64,000 nucleotides of DNA from Streptacidiphilus sp. ASG 303 (GTDB lineage: Bacteria > Actinomycetota > Actinomycetes > Streptomycetales > Streptomycetaceae): contig NZ_JAJLRA010000001.1 of assembly GCF_020991365.1 (NCBI RefSeq), positions 486,142 to 550,141 of the forward strand, written 5' to 3'. The notes beneath the pieces were generated by a model, which saw only the letters and a list, made by a program, of their open reading frames with translations, was not told where the DNA came from and made no database searches. Every line of letters starts with the position of its first letter. The first letter of the stretch is position 1. Positions 1 through 7,986 of the stretch are shown in pieces. Made by a program: the position numbers and the translations under genes.

Positions 1-76
1 GGGACGGGTTGCCCGGCGGCGGAGCGGGTATCACACCGCCAGGAGGACGTGCCGCGAGAGGAAGTGAGGTCCCGTC

Positions 77-850
77 ATGGCGCACTGGTACGAGGGGCCC
101 CTCGCCGCCTTCGACACCGAGACCACCGGCGTGGACGTCGAGACCGACCGCATCGTCTCCGCGGCGCTCGTCCTGCAGCCCGGCCCGGCGGAGCCCGCCC
201 GGACCCTCCACTGGCTCGCCGACCCCGGCGTCCCCATCCCCGAGGCCGCCCGGGCGGTGCACGGGATCAGCGACGCCGAGGTGCGCGCGCACGGCCGGCC
301 GCCGCACGCGGTCGTGGACGAGGTGGCCCGGGCGCTGGCCGACCTGGCCGGCGCCGGGGTGCCGCTGGTGGTGATGAACGCGCCGTACGACCTGACCCTG
401 CTCGACCGGGAGCTGGAGCGGCACCGGGGGCGGTCGCTGGCCGACCACCTGGGGGACGACGCGCCGCTGCTCGTCCTGGACCCGCGGGTGCTCGACAAGC
501 ACGTGGACCGCTACCGCAAGGGCCGGCGGACGCTGACCGACCTGTGCGTCCACTACGGGGTGGTCCTCGGGGCGGCGCACGACGCGGCGGCGGACGCGCT
601 CGCGTCGCTGCAGGTCGTGCGGGAGATCGGCCGCCGCCACCCGGGGACGCTCGGCTCCCTCTCCCCCGGCGAGCTGCACCCGCGGCAGGCCGTGTGGCAC
701 GCGGCGCAGGCCAGGGGGCTGCAGGCGTGGTTCGAGCGGTCGGGGACGCCGGAGCGGGTGGACACCGCCTGGCCGCTGCGGCCCCGGCGGTGCGGGTGCG
801 GGCGGCGGCTGCAGCCGGGGCGCGTGCACAGCTGCGAGGCGGCGGCCTGA
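77..850 (+). CDS. DEDDh 3'-5' exonuclease, DnaQ-like
   Basis: A 257-residue protein with the exonuclease fold of DnaQ/PolC epsilon-type proofreading nucleases. The metal-binding residues are visible: D13 and E15 in FDTETTG, D105 in NAPYD, and H168 with D173 in the HDAAADA motif, so this is the DEDDh subtype and should be catalytically competent. The domain fills roughly residues 8-185; the rest is a basic tail with a small Cys cluster (CGCGRR, then HSC near 235-250). It lacks a polymerase or helicase domain, so a free-standing repair or RNA-trimming nuclease is more likely than the replicative proofreading subunit. The ATG follows a GAGG-like site. A hairpin at 934-966 lies 83 bases downstream. 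Confidence 0.9.
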   Translation: MAHWYEGPLAAFDTETTGVDVETDRIVSAALVLQPGPAEPARTLHWLADPGVPIPEAARAVHGISDAEVRAHGRPPHAVVDEVARALADLAGAGVPLVVMNAPYDLTLLDRELERHRGRSLADHLGDDAPLLVLDPRVLDKHVDRYRKGRRTLTDLCVHYGVVLGAAHDAAADALASLQVVREIGRRHPGTLGSLSPGELHPRQAVWHAAQARGLQAWFERSGTPERVDTAWPLRPRRCGCGRRLQPGRVHSCEAAA

Positions 851-933
851 GCGTCCCGGGCCTCCCGGGCCGGCCCGGGAGGCCCACCCGCGCCAGCGGC
901 CCGGACCCGCGGAACCCCGGCGCACGCACGGCG

Positions 934-966
934 AAGGCCCCGACCGGATGATCCGGTCGGGGCCTT
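934..966. terminator. Hairpin between exonuclease and tRNA-Val
   Basis: Two 14-base arms (934-947 and 953-966) pair perfectly around a 5-base loop. There is no T tract on either side. It lies between the plus-strand exonuclease gene and the 3' end of a minus-strand tRNA, so it can stop transcription from both sides. Confidence 0.75.
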
Positions 967-974
967 CTTCCCGG

Positions 975-1046
975 TGGGCGATACTGGGATCGAACCAGTG
1001 ACCCCTTCGGTGTGAACGAAGTGCTCTCCCGCTGAGCTAATCGCCC
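975..1046 (-). tRNA. tRNA-Val (anticodon CAC)
   Basis: A 72-nt cloverleaf. The acceptor arm GGGCGAT pairs with ATCGCCC, the anticodon stem is CTTCG/CGAAG, and the seven-base loop TTCACAC places CAC at positions 34-36, reading GTG. The T arm has GGTTCGATCC. CCA is not encoded (ACC GG follows). It is identical to the copy at 1265-1336. Confidence 0.97.
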
Positions 1047-1059
1047 GGGCACAGGAAGA

Positions 1060-1065
1060 ACGTTA
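1060..1065 (-). promoter_or_regulatory. -10 element of tRNA-Val (CAC) copy 1
   Basis: TAACGT on the minus strand, 13 bases before the tRNA 5' end. The same motif and spacing recur before copy 2, and the bases between -10 and tRNA are nearly the same in both (TTCTTCCTGTGCCCG versus TTTTCCCTGCGCCCG), so promoter and gene were probably duplicated together. No good -35 is seen. Confidence 0.5.
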
Positions 1066-1228
1066 CCACCCTCCCGGGGGCGCCCCGCAACGCGCTTCCC
1101 GGTGACCGGCCGTCAGGAGGCGGCCGGGGTGCCGGAGCCGACGCCGGACCACTCGGGGAAGCGGCCCGGAACCGGTCCCGCCCCGCGCGCGGAACCACCG
1201 GACGGAGCATTCCTGCGACAATGCGGAA

Positions 1229-1254
1229 ACCCCGGCCGGAATTCCGGCCGGGGT
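1229..1254. terminator. Palindromic hairpin after tRNA-Val copy 2
   Basis: A perfect 26-base palindrome centred on GGAATTCC lies just beyond the 3' end of the minus-strand tRNA at 1265. It occupies the same place as the 934-966 hairpin does for copy 1, which supports a terminator role. Confidence 0.65.
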
Positions 1255-1264
1255 CCATTCCCGG

Positions 1265-1336
1265 TGGGCGATACTGGGATCGAACCAGTGACCCCTTCGG
1301 TGTGAACGAAGTGCTCTCCCGCTGAGCTAATCGCCC
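1265..1336 (-). tRNA. tRNA-Val (anticodon CAC), second copy
   Basis: Base-for-base identical to the tRNA at 975-1046, in the same orientation and 218 bases away. The CAC anticodon reads GTG, a very common codon in this GC-rich genome. The separate -10 (1350-1355) and separate hairpin (1229-1254) suggest two independent transcription units. Confidence 0.97.
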
Positions 1337-1349
1337 GGGCGCAGGGAAA

Positions 1350-1355
1350 ACATTA
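1350..1355 (-). promoter_or_regulatory. -10 element of tRNA-Val (CAC) copy 2
   Basis: TAATGT on the minus strand, 13 bases before the tRNA. It is conserved with the TAACGT before copy 1. Confidence 0.5.
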
Positions 1356-1394
1356 CCGCATGTCGCAGGGTGGTCGTGACCGGCGCCCCCCGGG

Positions 1395-2000
1395 TCACCA
1401 CCGGGGGAGCGCCCACCCGTACCGGCTCACGTACAGGGCGGCGCCGGCGGCGAGCAGCACCAGGACGGCCGCGAGGATCAGCAGGTTCCGCCGGCGCACC
1501 CGCGGGTCGACGGCCTTCCTCGCGTACTCGGTGAGCTTGGCCTTCGTCCAGTGCAGCAGGCGCTGGGCCCAGGCGAACTCGGTGGCGAGGATCGCCAGGC
1601 CGCCGAAGATCACGGCCCAGCCGGGGCCGGGCAGGGGGAGCAGCAGCACGCCGCCGGCGATCACCGCGACGCCGACGACCAGGATCCCGATCCGCCAGGT
1701 GAGGTGCAGCGACCGGGAGCGGCGGATGAACGCGGGGGCCCTGGACCCGTACCGGGGGCGGGGCCGCTCACCGTCCCGCCCCTCGCCGCCCCGTCCCTCG
1801 TGGACGTGCCCCTCGGGGACGTGCCCCTCGTGGACCCGTCCGCCGTGGTCGCGGCCCGCAGCGGCCTCCCGGCCGGGGACCCGGTCACGGCTGTCGTCGG
1901 GGCCTGGCTGCGGGCCGGTCCGGGACTCCGGTCCGGGAGGGGACTGCGACCGGGTGCCCCGGGCCGCGCCGGTGCCCTCGTGGTCTCTCTGCGGCGCCAT
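1395..2000 (-). CDS. PGPGW-family transmembrane protein (TIGR02611 type)
   Basis: A 201-residue protein. The first hundred residues are hydrophilic and rich in Gly, Arg, Glu and His (EGHVPEGHVHEG-like repeats), and the C-terminal half is membrane embedded. The family signature PGPGW is at 124-128 inside a hydrophobic pair of segments (about 106-145), followed by a basic loop and a last membrane helix (about 173-193). The family is widespread in actinobacteria and has no established function. I chose ATG 2000 because the upstream in-frame sequence is arginine-rich and overlaps the ssgB promoter. The gene is divergent from ssgB. Confidence 0.8.
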   Translation of the reverse strand: MAPQRDHEGTGAARGTRSQSPPGPESRTGPQPGPDDSRDRVPGREAAAGRDHGGRVHEGHVPEGHVHEGRGGEGRDGERPRPRYGSRAPAFIRRSRSLHLTWRIGILVVGVAVIAGGVLLLPLPGPGWAVIFGGLAILATEFAWAQRLLHWTKAKLTEYARKAVDPRVRRRNLLILAAVLVLLAAGAALYVSRYGWALPRW

Positions 2001-2123
2001 ACTCGAAAACCTACCCGAGCGTTTCGCGGCACTGTGTGCCGACTCGCTCACCGGAACGGCCGCACCGGCGTTTCCGGGATGCGCCGGAAGGGGTACGAAC
2101 CGCTCCCTAATCGGGACAGAGGG

Positions 2124-2150
2124 GTTTACACCGGTCGCCTGGGTGGGATG
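2124..2150 (+). promoter_or_regulatory. Candidate SigH/SigB-type promoter of ssgB
   Basis: GTTTAC (2124-2129) is followed after 15 bases by GGGATG (2145-2150), with an overlapping GGGTGG at 2141. Stress sigma factors of the SigB/SigH group use GTTT and GGGTA-like boxes, and in S. coelicolor ssgB is known to depend on SigH. The -10 match is imperfect, so this is only a candidate. Confidence 0.35.
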
Positions 2151-2208
2151 GTCCGTTCGCCGACGTGCGATTCCCCGAGCGCACACTGAGCGAAAGGCCC
2201 TGGCGCTT

Positions 2209-2622
2209 ATGAACACCACGGTCAGCTGCGAGCTGCACCTGCGCCTCATCGTGTCGAGCGACTCCTCCCTGCCCGTCCCCGCGGGCCTGCGCTACGACAC
2301 GGCCGACCCCTACGCCGTGCACGCCACCTTCCATACCGGTGCCGACGAGACCGTGGAGTGGGTGTTCGCCCGCGACCTCCTGGCAGAAGGGCTGCACCGG
2401 CCGACGGGTACCGGCGACGTCCGTGTCTGGCCCTCCCGGAGCCACGGCCAGGGCGTCGTCTGCATCGCCCTGAGCTCCCCGGAGGGCGAGGCCCTCCTGG
2501 AGGCCCCCGCACGGGCGCTGGAGTCCTTCCTCAAGCGCACCGACGCCGCCGTGCCGCCCGGCACCGAGCACCGCCACTTCGACCTGGACCGGGAGCTGTC
2601 CCACATCCTGGCGGAGAGCTGA
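2209..2622 (+). CDS. ssgB: Sporulation-specific cell division protein SsgB
   Basis: A 137-residue SsgA-like protein that begins MNTTVSCELHLRL and ends DRELSHILAES. It appears nearly identical to the SsgB I remember from S. coelicolor and is the slowest-evolving member of the family. SsgB is recruited by SsgA to future septum sites in aerial hyphae and in turn recruits FtsZ, so it positions sporulation septa. The protein is full length and has no membrane segment. The ATG is preceded by GAAAGG at about 12 bases. A stress-sigma promoter candidate lies 60-85 bases upstream. The gene is a strong marker that the organism is a sporulating streptomycete. Confidence 0.97.
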   Translation: MNTTVSCELHLRLIVSSDSSLPVPAGLRYDTADPYAVHATFHTGADETVEWVFARDLLAEGLHRPTGTGDVRVWPSRSHGQGVVCIALSSPEGEALLEAPARALESFLKRTDAAVPPGTEHRHFDLDRELSHILAES

Positions 2623-2831
2623 CCGCCGGACCGGGGTCCATCGCAGTCCGGCGCCGCGGCGGCCGTCCTACTCGGGGGTACGGCCGCTCCGGCGCCTCGC
2701 AGAGCCGGGGCGGCCGGGCCCGGCGGACAACCGAAGACCGTCCGGCGGCAGGCCCGCCACCGTGCTCCCCGCACGGCGGCGGACCTGCCGCCCGGGCGCG
2801 CCGGGCCACCCGCCGGCCGGCGTCGTACGGG

Positions 2832-2837
2832 TAGAGT
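2832..2837 (+). promoter_or_regulatory. -10 element upstream of the CGNR gene
   Basis: TAGAGT matches the Streptomyces -10 consensus TAGrrT, 81 bases before the GTG start at 2919. No recognisable -35 lies 17-18 bases upstream (the sequence there is CCCGCC). Apart from this box, the 296-base gap 2623-2918 shows nothing distinctive. Confidence 0.45.
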
Positions 2838-2918
2838 CGCGGCCACGGACGGGGGGCGACCGCGCCCGCCGCAACCCCGGCCCGCACCGGGCCCGGACGC
2901 CGAGCGAGGAGTCTCGAC

Positions 2919-3506
2919 GTGCTGATCACCCATGACACCGAGTGCGCCCTGGGCATGCTCGTGGAACTCCTCAACACGTCCCCCGAGGCGTGCGGGCGCG
3001 AGGACCTGCCCGACCTGGCGGCGCTGCGCGACTTCGTGGTGCGGCGGGAGATCAGCGACGTCGGCCCGCTGGGCCAGGCGGACCTGGAGGCGGTGCGCGC
3101 CCTGCGGGAACGCCTCCGGGCGGTGTTCGCGGCCTCCTCGACCCGCGAGGCCTCCGACCTCGTGAACCGGCTGGTGGCCCAGGCCGGCACCACGCCCCGG
3201 CTGACCGACCACGACGGCCACGACTGGCACATGCACTACTTCGCCCCGGGCGCCGCCCTGGCCGACCACCTCGGCGCCGAGGGGGGCATGGCGCTGGCGT
3301 TCATCCTGGTCGCCGGGGAGCGCGAGCGGCTGCGCCGCTGCGAGGCGCCGGACTGCGCCCGGGTCTTCGTCGACCTCTCCCGCAACCGCTCCCGCCGCTA
3401 CTGCGACAGCCGCACCTGCGGCAACCGGCTGCACGTCGCGGCGTACCGGGCCCGCCAGCGCTCCGCCGCCGAGGCGCCGGACGCCCTGGCCGCGCCCGCC
3501 CGCTGA
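2919..3506 (+). CDS. CGNR zinc-finger protein (ABATE domain)
   Basis: A 195-residue protein. Residues 1-140 match the stress-induced ABATE domain, with DLVNRL and a WHMHY patch. Residues 145-185 form a CGNR zinc finger with ligands in RCEAPDCARVF and YCDSRTCGNR. The finger is thought to bind nucleic acid, and proteins of this build are usually annotated as transcriptional regulators, although ligands and targets are mostly unknown. The GTG start is chosen because AGGAG lies 7 bases upstream. The gene stands alone between ssgB and a convergent membrane protein gene. Confidence 0.88.
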   Translation: MLITHDTECALGMLVELLNTSPEACGREDLPDLAALRDFVVRREISDVGPLGQADLEAVRALRERLRAVFAASSTREASDLVNRLVAQAGTTPRLTDHDGHDWHMHYFAPGAALADHLGAEGGMALAFILVAGERERLRRCEAPDCARVFVDLSRNRSRRYCDSRTCGNRLHVAAYRARQRSAAEAPDALAAPAR

Positions 3507-3634
3507 CCTGCAGGTCCCCGCGCGCGGCGCCGGGACCCCGGCAGGGCGGACCCGTCCGGTCGCCCGCCCGTTCCCGGGCGCCGTGGCGGTGCGGGCCGCC
3601 GCGTCCCGCGGGGACGGGACGGCGGACGGGGGGC

Positions 3635-4165
3635 TCAGATGCCGCGGCGGCGGAGGATCTCCTCGATCTCCGAGAAGTCCCCGAGGTCGTCCGTGCCGCC
3701 GGAGCCCGCCGGGCGGGACCCCGGCGCCTTCCCCGCCTCCGCGGACCGGGCGGGCTTCGCCGGCCGTCCGGGCTTCGCCGGACCGGCGCCGAGGGCCGGG
3801 GCCGACGAGGACGGCGGGGCGGCGGCACGCGGTGCCGCGGCGGGCACGGCGGACTCGGCGGCCGGTCCGCGGGCCGCGCGCCGGCGGGACACCGCGCGGG
3901 CGGCGGCGAGGAGCAGCAGCGACAGCGCGATCATGCCCAGGCCGGTCCAGACGCGCGGGCCGAGCACCAGGGCGGCCGCCCAGTCCCCGAGCGCCCGGCC
4001 GACGCGCCGGGCGACGGGCACCAGGCCGGAGAGGTACAGGCCGGCCGGCAGCAGGGCCACGGCGAGCCAGCGGACGGCGGCGGCGAACCGCCGCCGCACG
4101 GCGCACAGCAGCGCCACCGCCAGCCCGGCGGCGGAGAGGGCGTAGCAGAGCACCTCGGTCGTCAC
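3635..4165 (-). CDS. Conserved membrane protein, unknown function
   Basis: A 176-residue protein with three probable membrane helices (about 4-22, 27-49 and 70-92). A cytoplasmic tail of about 80 residues follows, rich in Ala and Pro and ending in the acidic-basic motif DDLGDFSEIEEILRRRGI. The end motif is the only clearly non-repetitive part of the tail and may be a protein-interaction motif. The GTG at 4165 is chosen because GAGGA lies just upstream. I do not recognise a named family. It converges with the CGNR gene and diverges from the DsbA-like gene. Confidence 0.75.
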   Translation of the reverse strand: MTTEVLCYALSAAGLAVALLCAVRRRFAAAVRWLAVALLPAGLYLSGLVPVARRVGRALGDWAAALVLGPRVWTGLGMIALSLLLLAAARAVSRRRAARGPAAESAVPAAAPRAAAPPSSSAPALGAGPAKPGRPAKPARSAEAGKAPGSRPAGSGGTDDLGDFSEIEEILRRRGI

Positions 4166-4404
4166 GTCCTCATCGTGCCCGCCCCGCGCCGCGGCAACCA
4201 CGGCCCGGGGGTCCCGGACCCGGGATCCCGGACCTGTGACGTGGGACCTGTGACGCGGGACCCGCGAGCGGGACCTGTGCCACCGGGCCCGCACTGCCGG
4301 ACCCGTGCCGCCGGACGGTCGCGCGGGGGCGCGGGGGCGCGGGCGCCGGGGGCGCGGCCCGCCTGCGGGCGGCGGCCCTCCCCGCCGGTGGGAGACTGGT
4401 CCCC

Positions 4405-4905
4405 ATGACCGACGGAACCCTCCCCCGCCTCGAGTTCTGGTGCGAGCTGCAGTGCCCGGACTGCCGCACCGCCCTGGACGACGTCCGCGCCCTGCGGGCC
4501 GCCTACGGCGACGCGCTCACCGTGGAGCTGCGCCACTTCCCGCTGGAGAAGCACAAGCACGCGTTCGCCGCCGCCCAGGCGGCCGAGGAGGCGTTCGCCC
4601 AGGGGCGCGGGTGGTCCTTCGTGGAGGCGGTGCTGGCCCGGGTGGAGGAGCTCGACCGGCGCGGCGAGGAGCTGCTGCTCGACGTCGCCCGGGAGCTGGG
4701 CCTGGACGCCGAGGAGATGGACACCGCCCTCGTCGACGGCCGCCACATCCTGACCGTCGACGCGGACCACGCGGAGGGCAGGGCGATCGGCGTGACCGGC
4801 ACCCCGACCTACGTGCTCGCGGGTGAGCGGATGGACGGCGGGAAGAGCCAGGAGGGGCTGCGCGAGCGGATCGCCGCCGTCCTGGACCGGCACCGCGCGG
4901 GCTGA
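4405..4905 (+). CDS. DsbA-family thioredoxin-fold protein
   Basis: A 166-residue cytoplasmic protein with a DsbA/FrnE-like thioredoxin fold. The redox pair is CPDC near residues 17-20, in FWCELQCPDC, and the conserved cis-proline loop TGTPTYV is near 130-136. Between them is the helical insertion typical of DsbA proteins. There is no signal peptide or membrane segment, so it probably acts in the cytoplasm as an oxidoreductase or isomerase, not in secreted-protein disulfide formation. The ATG follows GGGAG. Its 3' end runs into an 18-bp perfect hairpin shared with the convergent acetyltransferase. Confidence 0.88.
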   Translation: MTDGTLPRLEFWCELQCPDCRTALDDVRALRAAYGDALTVELRHFPLEKHKHAFAAAQAAEEAFAQGRGWSFVEAVLARVEELDRRGEELLLDVARELGLDAEEMDTALVDGRHILTVDADHAEGRAIGVTGTPTYVLAGERMDGGKSQEGLRERIAAVLDRHRAG

Positions 4906-4920
4906 GCCGCCGCACCCCCG

Positions 4921-4961
4921 CGCCGCGGGCCCCGGGGCACCCCGCCCCGGGGCCCGCGGCG
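4921..4961. terminator. Bidirectional hairpin between convergent genes
   Basis: Two perfect 18-base arms (4921-4938 and 4944-4961) around a 5-base loop. It fills the gap between the DsbA-like gene and the stop codon of the acetyltransferase at 4962. Confidence 0.8.
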
Positions 4962-5816
4962 TCAGGCCAGCGGCTTGCCGAGAGTGCGGCGGGTGGTCCG
5001 GTAGCCGAGGGAGGTGTACAGGCCGAGGGCAGCCGCGTTCCCCGCGAAGACGTTGAGCTCCAGGTCGTGGACGCCCGCCTCCGCGCAGCAGCGCTCGGCG
5101 AGCAGCATGAGGGCGCGCCCGTACCCGCGGCCGCGGGCGTGTGCGGCGACCTCGACGTCCAGGACCCAGGCGGGCCCGCCCGGATGTCCCGGCAGGCCGC
5201 CCAGCCGCAGCCAGAGGCCGCCGAGCGGTTCGGCGCCGGGCGGCGCGTCCTCCGGCACCAGGTGGCGCAGGACCGTGCCCGGCGTGTCCGGCCCGTCCGG
5301 CAGCAGCGCCCGGCAGTCCGCGGCGGCCTTGTGGCGGGCCTGCGCCTCGCTGAGGCCGGAGCCGGCCAGCGACGCGGCGTAGCCCTCCTGCTGGGCGGCC
5401 AGCCACGCCGGGAAGGCGTCCGCGGCGACGGGCCGCGCGGTGAGGCCCTCCGGCATCGGCGGGGGCGGCCCGGCGAGGTGCTTGGCCATGGTGCGGGAGC
5501 GCTCGCGGTAGCCCAGGGCCTCCGCCAGGCGCAGGGCGCCCCCGCACTCCTCGGGGACGGCCACGTCGACGCGGGTGCAGCCCCAACCGCGCAGCACCTC
5601 CTCGGCGGCCAGTGCGGCGACCGTGCCGCGCCCCCGCCGGCGGCCCTCGGCGACCTCCAGGCCGGCGATCTCCCCGAGGGGCCCGCCCGGTCCGGCGTGG
5701 GCTGCGGCGCGCAGGGAGCCGACCGGCCTGCCGTTGACGCACACGGCGTAGCGGCGGGTGCGGCCGCCGCCGGGCAGGGGCTCCTCGGGGCCGTCGGGGC
5801 GCAGCGTCGTCGTCAT
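4962..5816 (-). CDS. Tandem GNAT acetyltransferase
   Basis: A 284-residue protein that contains two GNAT folds. The N-terminal copy (about 24-108) has the acetyl-CoA binding segment EGRRRGRGTVAAL. The C-terminal copy (about 112-284) has AHARGRGYGRALM followed by LELNVFAGNAAALGLYTSLGY, the classic motif A and B region. Double-GNAT proteins of this type include mycothiol synthase-like and aminoglycoside-modifying enzymes, but nothing here fixes the substrate. The ATG is preceded by GGAGG at about 10 bases. It probably starts a single-gene unit. Confidence 0.88.
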   Translation of the reverse strand: MTTTLRPDGPEEPLPGGGRTRRYAVCVNGRPVGSLRAAAHAGPGGPLGEIAGLEVAEGRRRGRGTVAALAAEEVLRGWGCTRVDVAVPEECGGALRLAEALGYRERSRTMAKHLAGPPPPMPEGLTARPVAADAFPAWLAAQQEGYAASLAGSGLSEAQARHKAAADCRALLPDGPDTPGTVLRHLVPEDAPPGAEPLGGLWLRLGGLPGHPGGPAWVLDVEVAAHARGRGYGRALMLLAERCCAEAGVHDLELNVFAGNAAALGLYTSLGYRTTRRTLGKPLA

Positions 5817-5981
5817 GGGGTGGGTCCTCCCGCCTCTCCGGATCGGCTGCCGCCGCCGCCGTGCCCGCAGGTGGTGCGGGTGGGCGGCGGACGCGGCCGA
5901 GGCTACCGCCGGGCGGGCGGCGCGGGTACCGGTTCCGGGTGCCGGTGCCCGGTACCGGTCACGGGCCCGTCCCGGGGCCCG

Positions 5982-6806
5982 TCACGGGTCGACGTCGTCC
6001 GCGCTGCGCTCGGCGAAGACGGCCATGGCCTTGGCGGCGACCGGGCCGGGCGCGCCCGGCAGGTCGCGGCCGTCGACGCGGTGCACGGCCTGGACGTCCC
6101 GCAGGGTCGAGGTCAGGAGGATCTCGTCGGCCTCCTGCAGCACCGACAGCGGCAGGTCGGCCTCCTCCGCGCCGAGCCACTCGGCGACCAGGGCGCGGGT
6201 GACGCCCGCCAGGCAGCCGGAGGTGAGCGGCGGCGTGAGCAGGCGGCCCCCGAGGACCACGAAGACGTTGGAGCCGGTGCCCTCGCAGAGCATGCCGGCG
6301 GTGTTCGCGAACAGGGCCTCGGAGGCGCCGCGCCGGTGGGCGTGGGCGAGGGCGACGACGTTCTCCGCGTACGAGGTGGTCTTCAGGCCGGCGACGGCGC
6401 TGTGCTCGTTGCGGGTCCACTCCACCGTGACCGCGGCGGTGGTGGCGGGTCGGGGCGAGGCGGGGCCGAGGGCGACGACCAGGGTGGGGGGCGCGTCGCC
6501 GCGGTCGGAGCCGAGCGGGGAGAGGCCGCCGGTGTAGGTGATCCGCAGGCGGCCCAGCGGCATCGGCTGCGCCCGGAGCACCTCGTCGCAGGCGCGGCGG
6601 ACCAGGTCCTGGTCGGGCTCGGGCAGGCCGAGTCCGGCGGCGGAGCGGGCGAGCCGGTCCAGGTGGCGGGTGACGGCGAAGGCGCGCCCGTCGACGGCCT
6701 TGAGGGTCTCGAAGACGCCGTCGCCCACGGTGAGGCCGTGGTCCAGTACGGAGACGGCGGCCTCCGCGGGGTCCGCCAGGGAACCGTTGACCCAGATCAT
6801 CGGCAT
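5982..6806 (-). CDS. pabC: Aminodeoxychorismate lyase (class IV aminotransferase)
   Basis: A 274-residue fold-type IV PLP enzyme. The pattern WVNG near the start, DHGLTVGDGVFET, the segment LKTTSYAENV carrying the probable PLP lysine, and SNVFVV match aminodeoxychorismate lyases and D-amino acid or branched-chain aminotransferases. Being next to a PabB with the PIKGT motif makes 4-amino-4-deoxychorismate to p-aminobenzoate (folate pathway) the best call. Two ATGs lie in frame, at 6806 and 6800. AAGGAG sits 3 bases from the first and 9 from the second, so translation may begin at 6800. Confidence 0.85.
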   Translation of the reverse strand: MPMIWVNGSLADPAEAAVSVLDHGLTVGDGVFETLKAVDGRAFAVTRHLDRLARSAAGLGLPEPDQDLVRRACDEVLRAQPMPLGRLRITYTGGLSPLGSDRGDAPPTLVVALGPASPRPATTAAVTVEWTRNEHSAVAGLKTTSYAENVVALAHAHRRGASEALFANTAGMLCEGTGSNVFVVLGGRLLTPPLTSGCLAGVTRALVAEWLGAEEADLPLSVLQEADEILLTSTLRDVQAVHRVDGRDLPGAPGPVAAKAMAVFAERSADDVDP

Positions 6807-6812
6807 GCACTC

Positions 6813-6861
6813 CTTCTCGGTGGGGCGGGCTTCTCGGTGGGGCGCGGCTTCTCGGTGGGGC
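6813..6861. repeat. Three 14-bp direct repeats between pabB and pabC
   Basis: CTTCTCGGTGGGGC occurs at 6813-6826, 6830-6843 and 6848-6861, with 17 and 18 bases between starts. The first copy touches the pabC ribosome binding site on the opposite strand. No function is evident. Confidence 0.8.
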
Positions 6862-6915
6862 CCGGTCGGACCCGGTCGGGCGCGGTGGGGCCGGTGCCCG
6901 GGTGCGGGCGCGTGG

Positions 6916-7986
6916 TCACGCCGGCTGCTCCGGCTCCGACGCTACAGCCAGCAGCCGGGCGGCCTTGAGCTCGGTCTCGTCCCACTCGCGGTCGGGGTCG
7001 GAGCCCCAGGTGATGCCCGCGCCGGTGCCGAAGCGGACGACGGGGGCGGCCGGGTCGGCGCGGTCGAGCCAGAAGGTGCGGATGCCGACGGCGAGCACCG
7101 CCTCGCCGCGGTCGGCGTCGACCCAGCCGACGGCGCCGCAGTACGGGCCGCGGGGGGCGGTCTCCAGGGCCTCGATGATCCGCAGCGCGCTGGACTTGGG
7201 CGCGCCGGTGACGGAGCCGGGCGGAAAGGTCGCGGCCAGCAGGTCGGACCAGCCGGCCCCCGGGCGCAGGGTGCCCTGCACGGTGGAGACGAGGTGGACG
7301 AGGCCGGGGTGCTTCTCCACCGCGCACAGGTCGGGGACGGTGACGCTGCCGGTGGCGCAGACGCGTCCGATGTCGTTGCGGACCAGGTCGACGATCATCA
7401 CGTTCTCGGCGTGGTCCTTCTCCAGCAGGTCCGCCTCGGTGCGGCCGGTCCCCTTGATCGGGCCGGAGAGCACGGTGGCGCCGCTGCGGCGCAGGTACAG
7501 CTCGGGCGAGGCGGTGGCGACCTCGACGCCGTGGGCCGGGAGCCGGACCGTGCCCGCGTAGGGGGCGGGGTTGCCGCGGGCGAGGAGGCCGGTGAGGGCG
7601 TCGACGTCGGTCCGGGCGGGGTCGGGCAGCGGGGCGGAGAGGACTCGGCAGAGGTTGGCCTGGTACACCTCACCGGCCGCGATGTGCTCGCGGATGCGGC
7701 GGACGCCCGCGGTGTAGGCGGCACGGTCGAGGGAGCTGCGCCAGGCGGTGCGGGCCGGGCCGCGCCAGCCGGCGGTCGGCGGCGGGGCGGGGGCGGGGCG
7801 CACCTCGTCGAAGCGGGCGCAGGTGGTGCGGCCCTCGAAGTCCGCCACGACGGCCCAGAAGCCGGCCGAGTCCAGGGCCGCCGGGTCGTGCGTCACGTCG
7901 CGCAGGCCGGTGGCGACCCGGTCGCCGAAGCGCGCCAGGGGCGGCAGGCCGGGGGCGGCGGGGCGGCGGGGGGTGGTGCCGGACAC
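6916..7986 (-). CDS. pabB: Aminodeoxychorismate synthase component I
   Basis: A 356-residue chorismate-binding enzyme that makes 4-amino-4-deoxychorismate from chorismate and ammonia. The diagnostic PIKGT motif carries the lysine nucleophile typical of PabB, where anthranilate synthase TrpE has PIAGT. It is followed by ENVMIVDLVRNDIGR and the C-terminal TFPPGSVTGAPK and GAGITWGSDP motifs. It is shorter than E. coli PabB (453) and lacks most of the N-terminal domain, as in many actinobacterial copies. The glutaminase PabA is not encoded nearby. GTG 7986 is chosen because CAGGAGC lies about 6 bases upstream. It probably forms an operon with pabC, 109 bases away. Confidence 0.88.
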   Translation of the reverse strand: MSGTTPRRPAAPGLPPLARFGDRVATGLRDVTHDPAALDSAGFWAVVADFEGRTTCARFDEVRPAPAPPPTAGWRGPARTAWRSSLDRAAYTAGVRRIREHIAAGEVYQANLCRVLSAPLPDPARTDVDALTGLLARGNPAPYAGTVRLPAHGVEVATASPELYLRRSGATVLSGPIKGTGRTEADLLEKDHAENVMIVDLVRNDIGRVCATGSVTVPDLCAVEKHPGLVHLVSTVQGTLRPGAGWSDLLAATFPPGSVTGAPKSSALRIIEALETAPRGPYCGAVGWVDADRGEAVLAVGIRTFWLDRADPAAPVVRFGTGAGITWGSDPDREWDETELKAARLLAVASEPEQPA

